Source: Miscanthus floridulus (taxonomy: Eukaryota > Streptophyta > Magnoliopsida > Poales > Poaceae). From it: 64,000 nucleotides of DNA. The notes beneath the pieces are model-generated. The model was not told where the DNA came from. It made no database searches and saw nothing but the letters and a program-made list of their open reading frames with translations. The translations under genes were made by a program, and so were the position numbers. Shown here piece by piece: positions 55,747-64,000 of this stretch. The DNA is taken from contig NC_089598.1 of the NCBI RefSeq assembly GCF_019320115.1, positions 82,418,059-82,482,058 of the forward strand, in the 5' to 3' direction. Positions within the stretch are counted from its first letter, which is position 1. Every line of letters starts with the position of its first letter.

Positions 55747-57214
55747 TGTAGGGTCGAGATGGCGGACTAGAGGGGGGGGGGGTGAATAGTCCTTTCTAAA
55801 TTTAATCACACCGGCTAACTGAAAAGAATGTGGAATTTAAAACTATCAGTCTAGCCAAGACTACACCCCTCTATCGAAGTTATCAAGCACCTTACAAAGA
55901 TCCTAAATAGGAAACAAAGGTGCCAGGCTAGCTAGAGCTCACCTAACAATTCTAGCTTGCAAGGTCACACAAACCTATGCAACTAGTACTTCACACAACT
56001 GAGGGAGCTCCTACACAATCTAGTAAGTAAAAGCACAAAGCCACCTAAGCTCACTAGCAATGATCAATAACAAGGCTACACAAGCCAAATTAGAGAGCGT
56101 AAATTACTTAGCTACACAAACTAAGCAATGTGACTAACAAGGTTACTAAAACCAAATTAGTCACGCAAGGGAGCTACTTCTATGCTACACAAGCAAGAAG
56201 GTAACTAGCAAGCCACACAAGCTAACTAATTACAAGAGCAACTACACAAGCACAATGTATGAAATGTAAGTACAAGCTTGTGTTGCGCGGAATGCAAACC
56301 ACAGAGAAGATGATGAAGACAATGTTGACACGGTGATTTTCTTCCAAGGTTCACTTGGTTGCCACCAAGCTACGTCCCCGTTATGTCGACTGCTCACTTG
56401 GTGGTTCGATGACAAATTGGCATCACTCGCCAAGCCTGCACGTCGGGCACCACAAGAACCTATCCTGAAAGTGAGGGTAGCTCAATGACACACTCAGCTA
56501 GAGTTGCTCTTCATGATCCCCGTGAGGTGAGTACAATCCCCCTCACAAATCCTTGTCCGGAGCACTGCACAATCTTCTCGTGTGCTTCAACGGAGTCACA
56601 AGCCACCAAGCTCTCTAGGAGGTGGCAACCTCCAAGAGTAATAAGCACCACTGGCTTGCAACTCGATCACCTAGCGCCACTTGATGCAACCTCATGATGC
56701 AATCGCACAAGAATCACTCATTCACTTGATCGGATGAACACTATCAAGCTCAAGTGAGTTAGAGGGCTCCCAAGCACCATCACACAAGCCACCATGGCTC
56801 TAGTGTGCTCAGCAACCAGCCCAAGGCTGGCCAAAGGGGTATTTATAAGCCCCCACATGAAATAGAGCTGTTGCTCTAAAGATTCCCTTCTCTGTGAGGG
56901 CACCGGATAGGTCGGTGCTAGGCACCGAACAGGGTGGTGCCCCGCTCCAAGGGTCACTTCAACGGCTAGTTGGATCAAACTTGGGCACCAGACAGGGGTG
57001 GCGGTGGCACCTACCTAGGGAGGGCCGTGACCACCTAGCCAGTCACCTAAAATACCCCCTCTCTAGAAAATAGTGGTGGTGGCACCGGACGTAGGGTGGC
57101 GGTGCCCTGTCCGGTGACCAACCCCACTCGGCTGCTCTCAGGAACAAAGGGGCGGTGGCACCGCCCCACCAATGGCGGTGACCAGGCGCTGCACTGCCCT
57201 GTTTCGTGGTAGTG
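55747..57214 (-). repeat. LTR of Sirevirus C, first part
   Basis: Starts TGTAGGGTCGAGATGGCGG then the AGAGGGGGG...GTGAATAG box. It has a TATAAATA (minus) between GGGG and CCCC (56836-56853) and a dyad cluster with CACCGGAC / GTCCGGTG words (56900-57130). It is interrupted by element D and continues at 63696. No PBS flanks its left edge, so the element is broken there. Confidence 0.65.
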
Positions 57215-58365
57215 TGAAAGGACCTAGGATGTCACCTAGAGGGGGGTGAATAGGTGTTTTTTAAAAATTAACACCTTTAAATGCGGAAACAATTAGAAAA
57301 GGGAGTTTCCAAAGTGGAAACTCCAAATTAAGAGTAATACCACCCCTCACAAGTTAGCTACAAAGTAAACAAGGTATAAAGAATATATCTAGAAGCTACA
57401 ACTCTGCAACACAAAGTTAGAACAGAGATTAAATAATATTCAGCACTGAGCTCTAATACCAGACATGTTCGGTATACATGATTTCTGCAGAGCAGCCCCG
57501 AACTTGCTCCTTTCGATTTCTATCTTGTAGCCAAACTATAGGTACCTACTAGAGATGTCAATATACATAGAGAACCTGCACAAGAGCTAGAGCAACACAA
57601 ATATCAAATGAAATGCGGATTGAGATACGATATTTGTTTTATCGAAGTTCGGACTCGTTCGAGTCCTACTCTCCGTTGAGGGGGCTACGGGCGACCCAAC
57701 GAAGGTCAGCCCTAGAGGGTACCACGAAGGTCACTCTAGCCGGAGTCTTTTCCAACTCCTTTTCCTCCTTCCACTAGTTGATTCCGAGGCGGCAAAATCG
57801 ACCGTTACGAACTTTCTAAGGCACACCACAATCTCTCGGGTGCTATCCGACGACGCCTAACCATCTAGGACAGAAGAGTCCAAGAGTAACAAATGTAAAT
57901 CACGAGATTGACAATATGCACAAGTGCTCAAGTGGTGGCTTGCTCTCTTTTTCAAATTCTCTCTTAACCCACAAATGGATTTTGTGATTTAGACCACACA
58001 CTCACTAAGAGAGGGTTTAGGAGAGTTGGCAAGGCTCAAAAACGTGTATATATATCAGTAGAATCAGTAGCCTCCAAAGGTGGAGGCTTGGGGGTATTTA
58101 TAGCCCCCTTGAAACAACTAGCCATTTTATAGCCATTGCCGTACCATACCAGACACATCCGGTATGACTTACACTGCGCCAACGGTAACTGGGTTACTGT
58201 AACATTGTGAGGCATCAGAACTCCCGATGAATGCTGAAACTTCCGACCATTGGAACTCCCAACTCACGTCGGAACTCCCGACCCTCAGCTCATTAGAAAA
58301 CCATGGTAACTGAGTTAAAGCATGTTAGGTGTCAGAACTTCCGGCCGTCGGAACTCCCGGCTTGC
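57215..58365 (-). repeat. 3' LTR of Sirevirus D, truncated
   Basis: About 1150 bp, close to 61406-62560. Ends near a GGAACTCCCGGC repeat, then passes into gag sequence. TATAAATA (minus) sits between G and C runs at about 58093-58111. Confidence 0.7.
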
Positions 58366-58658
58366 TTGAGGAGCACATTCATTAGTACAAGAAATATTTA
58401 ATTGAGATGGTGTACTAGTGAGTGAATGTGTGAGAGGTTGAGAAAATTTTACCAATGTGATCACAACCTCATGAGCCACCTCAAGCATGATGTTTGATTC
58501 TACTACTTCATCATGAGAGCACTTTAGATTAACATAGTTTGCTTATAGCACATTATACTTGCTTGATAGTTCATCTAGCCTTGCCTTGAGCTCCAAGTTT
58601 TCTTTCTCTAGTTGTGAAACACTAGAAGAGGAGTTAGTAACTAAAGCATGCTCAATTG

Positions 58659-58663
58659 ACAAT
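58659..58663. other. Target duplication ACAAT, left of solo LTR
   Basis: Repeated exactly at 60456-60460. Confidence 0.88.
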
Positions 58664-60455
58664 TGTTTACACCAGAATTTGGAAGAAGAATCTTAGAAGC
58701 TCGAGCGCTCCCAAGATCATGTTAGCAAGGGACCAATTGCGTGCAGATCAAAACTAGCTGATTCGGATGCAGCACTAGAATCGGCTTTCTTCAGATAGCG
58801 CCAGCAGATAACGACAAAGCTATGATTGGCGCTGGGATGAGACATGCTGGACTCTACAAAAAGGAAAAGATTAGAGACCAAGTTATCTTAAATTAGGAAT
58901 GTTTTCATTATACCAAAGATTGTATTGAGTCGTACTCGAGTAAGATTCGTTTTAGGCTCCGGGTATAAATACCAAACCTCGGCTATTGTAAAGCATCAAC
59001 CAATCAAATACAAAGTCAATTACTTTTTTCGGCTCCGGCCACCCCTTAGGAGTAGGAGTAGAGTAGATCTCGGCGAGTTCTTCAGTAAGTATAGCTGCAT
59101 CGATCCGGTCGACCTCCACTGCTTGTCTGTAAGTACCGTCATGGTTTATACCTCTGTTCGTATGACTGCATCGATCCGATCGACCCCCACTGCGACTCTG
59201 GTATAGGCTAGTTATCAACTCTTGTCTAATTCAAGTATGGCCTGTGTGATTCTGCCTCACACCACACTGCTTGAATTAGATCAAGGTCAAGTTAGCGGCT
59301 CTACCTTAGCATGGCAGTCTTTGGTAGATTCATTAAGTTACCGATATTGCTTATTGCTTTCATTATTTATCTAATTACAGCAATATCATTATGCCCGATT
59401 GAGATTGATCTGGATCGGCCTTACATCTTGCTTAACTCATCGTTTGCTAATTTAAAACTAATCTAATCTACATCTTAAGCGATGAGTTATGTTTTTATTG
59501 GCTGTTTTGCATCAATCTTAATTGTGCATAGCGTGCGGTTAAGGCATGTCCGATCTTGAGTAGATCTATTAGCTAATGAAAACCGTTCCATGGCCTATCA
59601 TCACGTCCTGTGGGATTCTACCTCTCACCCCACTATTGGCAATGTGGAGCGGGGATCATTAGTTGGTAGACCCGTTCCTGAGAAGGCATGACCTTAACTG
59701 TGTGCTATACCTGAATCGGCTGTTTAGCCGATATCGAATGCTTTCATGAATAGTTCGCATTACGAGATCGTTGAAGTAGAGATAAGTTGAAAGATATGTT
59801 AGCCCCATGATCTTGTTATTGTATTACGTCCTGCATGATTCTGCCTCATGCCCCACTGATATTAGTAATGAGTTAGGGTCATCGAATCTATTGTTGTTTC
59901 TATGACCTGCATGATTCTGCCTCATGCCCCACTGGTCATGACGATAGATAAGATCTAACATGTTCATTAGATTTATCTTTATTAAATGGTTAAGTGATGT
60001 TGAATTATTTCTTTATATAAAAAGGAGTTCGGTTACTTATAATCATTGGCTCAGTACAAACTGATCACCGCTGATACCTTATTGCCATTGATTAATATTT
60101 GCTTAAATAACATTTATCTTGAATGATAACCGATTCTTCTTATACAACCCCATGAGCTTTAACCGATTCATTCTTGTAAATATGCTGGGATCGACTATTT
60201 AGTCGATCTCCTCTCATATCGGCTCTCAGAGACACACATTCGGGACTGTCTGGCAACACCGGCATGTTCCGCCCTTAATTACTGATGAGCTTTCTCTCCT
60301 TGTCAATTGCAGGGTCAAATTATCTTGCACATCTCGGGAGGATTGCGCAGGATCGACCACCCTTGTGCTGAAGCTGGCAGATCTACTCCATCGAGCGGAC
60401 CCTTTCGGCTTGCTGCGTGTGTCCTCAGCACAGAGACAAAAATTTTGTGTCGACA
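58664..60455 (+). mobile_element. Solo Gypsy LTR (1792 bp)
   Basis: Termini TGTTTACAC and GTGTCGACA, flanked by ACAAT on both sides and with no internal region, so a solo LTR left by LTR-LTR recombination. GGTATAAATACC at about 58967 is a likely TATA. A roughly 30-bp word (CCTG(C/T)(A/G)TGATTCTGCCTCA.CCC.ACTG) recurs at about 59232, 59607, 59829 and 59907. Confidence 0.85.
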
Positions 60456-60460
60456 ACAAT
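60456..60460. other. Target duplication ACAAT, right of solo LTR
   Basis: Matches 58659-58663. Confidence 0.88.
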
Positions 60461-61391
60461 TTTTCATACCTTTCATGTAGAGCCTTTAGTTCTTCCATCT
60501 GTGAGATGAGAAATAATTCTTGCTTTTGAAGTGATTGCTCTTGCTTCTCAATCTCTTCTTCAAGCTCATCATTCTTTTCAACTATCTTCATGACGATGAA
60601 CTTGTCTTTGCGGTTGAGATGATCAAGGTTGTAGTTGTCTTCAACTTCAACATCACTATCATCTTGATCATCTACTTGTGCTTTCTCCTTTTCATGATCT
60701 TTCTTGTGACTCTTCTTCTTGCTTTTCTTGGCCATGAGACACAAGTGATGAGTATCATGAGATACTGAGGTTGACTCATCACTTGGTCACCACCGGGCTT
60801 GAGTATCGTTGTAAACAGCTACTTGCTGCTCTGCTACCTCAGCCATACCGGACATGTTCGGTAGGCATCCGGTATGTGTAGGCAGATAGCAGGTCATGCA
60901 CTGCTTGCACTTCTTGCTCCAGCTCGGTGCTCTTGAGGTCTTGTGAGGTTTCTTCGCTGCATGAAGACACAATGGGCATACTTTCCATTGACCTGATCTC
61001 AAGTGCATCATCACATTTGGATTTTCCATATAAATCAAAAAGTCTAATCCAAATGAGATGAGCAATCTCCGGAGGTGGTTGTCCATTGAAGATTGCCTCA
61101 TCTTAAACCTCTACACTTAATGTACTCAAAATGACATTAATAGCTGGAGCATTGAGTTGCACACATATCTCTTTTTTGACAAATTTTTGTAGTTGCTCCA
61201 ATCAACTATAGGAAGAGGTATGCTTGCATCTACAATATGGTCAACAAGAGGACTAATATCCCTAAAAGCATTGAGTATATGAATTGACCAAGGTAGAAAG
61301 TTTGAACCATCATTTTGGAGAAGCACCGGCTCCAACTCAATAGGCGTCAACATCCTTTTCTCACGACGGTGAAGCTTTAGGTGAGAACCTC

Positions 61392-61403
61392 GCTCTGATA
61401 CCA
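61392..61403 (-). other. Primer-binding site, Sirevirus D
   Basis: The minus strand reads TGGTATCAGAGC, an exact initiator-Met tRNA PBS, two bases inside the LTR edge. Confidence 0.9.
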
Positions 61404-61405
61404 AT

Positions 61406-63695
61406 TGAAAGGACCGAGGATGGCACCTAGAGGGGGGTGAATAGGTGTTTTTTAAAAATTAACACCTTTAAATGCGGAAACAATTAGAAAAGGGAGTTTC
61501 CAAAGTGGAAACTCCAAATTAAGAGTAATACCACCCCTCACAAGTTAGCCACAGAGTAAACATGATATAAAGAATATATCTAGAAGCTACAACCCTGCAA
61601 CACAAAGTTAGAATAGAGATTAAATAATATTCAGCACTGAGCTCTAATACCGGACGTGTCCGGTATGAATACCGAACATGTCCAGTATACACGATTTCTA
61701 CAGAGCAGCCCAGAACTTGCTCCTTTCGATTTCTATCTTCTAGCCAAACTATAGGTACCTACTAGAGATGTCAATATACATAGAGAACCTGCACAAGAGC
61801 TAGAGCAACATAAATATCAAATGAAATGAAAATTGAGACACGATATTTGTTTTACCGAAGTTCGGACTCGTTCGAGTCCTACTATCCATTGAGGGGGCTA
61901 CGAGCGACCCAGCGAAGGTTAGCCCTAGAGGGTACCACGAAGGTCATTCTAGCCGGAGTCTTTTCCAACTCCTTTTCCTCCTTCCACTAGTTGATTCCAA
62001 GGCAGCGGAATCGACCGTTACGAACTTTTCGAGGCACACCACAATCTCTCGGGTGCTCTCCGGCGAGGCCTAACCGTCTAGGACCGAAGAGCCCAAGAGT
62101 AACAAATGCAAATCACAAGATTGATAATATGCACAAGTGCTCAAGTGGTGGCTTGCTCTCTTTTTCAAATTCTCTCTTAACCCACACATGGATTTTGTGA
62201 TTTGGACCACACACTCACTAAGAGAGGGTTTAGGAGAGTTGGCAAGGCTCAAAAACATGTATATATCAGCAGAATCAATAGCCTCCAAAGGAGGAGGCTT
62301 GGGGGTATTTATAGCCCCCTTGAAAAAACTAGCCATTTTATAGCCGTTGCCATACCGGACACGCCAGGTATGACTTACACTGTGCCAACGGTAAGTGGGT
62401 TACAGTAATATTGTGAGGCATCGAAACTCCCGATGAATGCTAGAACTTCCGACCGTCGGAACTCCCAACTCACGTCGGAACTCCCGATCCTTAGCTTATT
62501 TAAAAACCATGGTAACTGAGTTAAAGCATGTTAGGTGTCGGAACTCCCGATGCATACCGGAACTCCCGACCCTCAAGGTATTTGAAAACTAGCCGTTGGC
62601 CTCTGGCCATCCGTTCGGTATGAATACCGAACACGTCCGGTATGACCAGGACAATGAACTCTCTAAGTCAGTTAAGCGTGAAACGTTGGAACTCCCGACC
62701 TATGCTGGAACTCTCGGCCGTTGGAACTCCTGACTTACGTCGGAACTCCCGACGAACCAACCCGAGAACAACAAGAATTTAATCGTGGCTTGGCACATAC
62801 CGGACACGTCCGGTAGACCAGCAAAAAAATAGTTAGCTCTTTTGTCTCTCAAACACTCAAAACTCACATGGGTTGGCTTGAGCACTTATAAAACATTATG
62901 TATCAACATGATGCATCCCTCTTAATAGTACGGTATTCCTATTAACTCAAATTTAAAAGTATAACAATTTTAAACCTTTTGAGTTGATCTCTTTCAACCG
63001 AAGCCATGTATTCCCATCTTTATCAAGTGAAGGTGTCAACATGTTGATATTGATCTTTTTACTTGAGCATATTCATTTTGAGGACGTGACTTGATTCCAT
63101 TCATCAAATTTGAATAATCCCAAATGTATCAAGTCACTTCCATCAAATACTCCAATAGTGATTTGATCCTTCACATTAACATGACCATCATAGCTTGATT
63201 AGTACCTAAACTAAATGCAAGTACTTCCTTCTTCACCCTAGCTAGGTTCTTCAGCCGCCAAGCCATCGCTTGCCCTTCACCCTTGCTTAGTACCTCAAAG
63301 TCTTTCCTTGCTATCTTCACCATCTCAAGCCATCAAGTCACATCTTGTGTTGAATCATCCATTCATTTGTATTGTTATATTTTTTATTTCAATTTTGCAA
63401 GCTTCAAATATGAGACCATTCCATATGCAATCTCTCATGTCTCATTAATTAATTCTTATGAGCTTGCTTTCACATAGTACATGGATATCCCACAATAAAT
63501 AACCCTTTGCATGAATTCCATTTGCATTGTTGTCTTGTGCTTGAACTAGATTGTTTATACAACACATCATTTTTGCTTTCATTAAGTACCTATGAGATAA
63601 CCTATTACCTGTCCACACTTAGCAAACAGGTTAGACCTTTAATCACGTTGTCATTCAATCATCCAAAACTCACTAAAGGGCTAGATGCACTTTCA
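61406..63695 (-). repeat. 5' LTR of Sirevirus D (2290 bp)
   Basis: Termini TGAAAGGACC and GCACTTTCA. Two word families: TACCGGACACGTCCGGTA dyads (61651, 62351, 62620 and 62800 regions) and more than ten GGAACTCCCGAC copies (62420-62760). TATAAATA (minus) lies between GGGGG and CCCCC near 62305-62323. Confidence 0.85.
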
Positions 63696-64000
63696 CGGTG
63701 CACACTGGACACTTCGGTGACTGCGCCAATGCTTCCCTTCTTGGCCAAGTCAAGGTGGGCACCGTCATAGGGGTGGCGGTGCACCAGACAGCTAGGGGTG
63801 GTGCCCATAGGGCAGCAACCTAAGCCTAGTTTCGCCTCCTTTCTTCACCTTTTGACTTCTCCTTTGCAAATGTGCCAACACTACCAAGTGAACAATACCT
63901 TGTGCATCTGTGTTAGCTTTTCACAAACATTTTTCTAGAGGATTGGCACTCTTTTCACCACGCCACTTGATCCTAACACGTATGCAAAGTTAGATCGCTC
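63696..64000 (-). repeat. LTR of Sirevirus C, continuation
   Basis: Resumes with GCACCGTCATAGGGGTGGCGGTGC-like dyads (63760) and then a block (AAATGTGCCAACACTACCAAG...) homologous to 3055-3180 of LTR A. Runs off the window. Confidence 0.7.

Larger units (their letters stand above)
58370..61404 (-). pseudogene. Sirevirus D gag, frameshifted and split by a solo LTR
   Basis: Starts near the PBS (61126-61404; LLQNDGSNFLPWSIHILNAF, the Copia gag entry motif). It is frameshifted near 61130 into 60787-61125, then has a Lys-rich coiled-coil part (60470-60744; HLNRKDKFIVMKIVEKNDEL). At 60460/58659 the reading frame is broken by the solo LTR and resumes to about 58370 with one TAA in a coiled coil (LEKENLELKARLDELSSKYN). 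No zinc knuckle remains. Confidence 0.65.
57215..63695 (-). mobile_element. Sirevirus-type element D, pol deleted, with solo LTR inside
   Basis: Minus strand: 5' LTR 61406-63695, PBS 61392-61403, decayed gag (58370-61404, split by a solo LTR), then directly a truncated 3' LTR (57215 to about 58365). The whole of pol and the first part of the 3' LTR are missing, which I infer to be one deletion with a breakpoint near 58365. Flanking pentamers TAGTG and CGGTG agree at three of five positions, so the target duplication is worn. Confidence 0.75.

Overview
This is nuclear DNA from a grass, most likely an Andropogoneae species (sugarcane, Miscanthus or sorghum relatives). The one complete host gene encodes plant-type translation elongation factor 1-alpha. 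Around it is a dense nest of grass-type LTR retrotransposons: Tat-lineage Gypsy, Sirevirus-type Copia and a very large LTR derivative. There is also a Pack-MULE, several MITEs and two tRNA-derived SINEs. The organism call is inferred from gene and repeat types, not from a database match.

Layout. 1-3508: 5' end of a decayed Sirevirus (Copia) on the minus strand, with protease start, gag, primer-binding site and 1.94-kb LTR. 3513-16485: an almost complete Tat-lineage Gypsy element on the minus strand, with 1371-bp LTRs differing by about 1% and target duplication AGTTA. Between pol and its 3' LTR lies an intact eight-exon antisense gene for a 909-residue plant-mobile-domain protein. 16491-25481: a second Tat-like Gypsy, plus strand, lacking its 5' half but with its own decayed antisense gene and a 3' LTR. 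25482-27006: end of a third Gypsy with a 473-bp LTR. 27007-27660: remnant of a possible host gene, cut by that LTR and by a Pack-MULE (27661-28830, TSD TGCTATGGA) carrying B-box zinc-finger gene sequence. 29111-32245: promoter, leader intron and two coding exons of EF1A. 32246-33818: intergenic DNA with a minisatellite and a MITE.

33819-48256: a 14.4-kb LARD-like element with two LTRs of about 6.5 kb and only 1.36 kb of non-coding internal DNA (TSD AATTT). 48262-53013: low-copy-looking intergenic DNA with two MITEs, a SINE and scraps that may be exons. 53014-64000: three Sirevirus LTR systems. B (53014-55482) keeps a 3' LTR and a terminal ORF. C is an LTR split by D. D (57215-63695) has lost pol and has a 1.8-kb solo Gypsy LTR (TSD ACAAT) inside its gag.

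Functionally only EF1A and perhaps the genes of the young Gypsy element look intact. In that element gag, protease and pol run on one strand, separated by an in-frame TAG and a TAATG overlap. The captured-type antisense gene converges on pol, and three small hairpins lie at the tail-to-tail junction. The rest is a record of nested insertion, deletion and decay. The order can be read from target duplications: the young Gypsy inserted at the outer edge of Sirevirus A, which itself sits in Gypsy 2; solo LTR into D; D into C.
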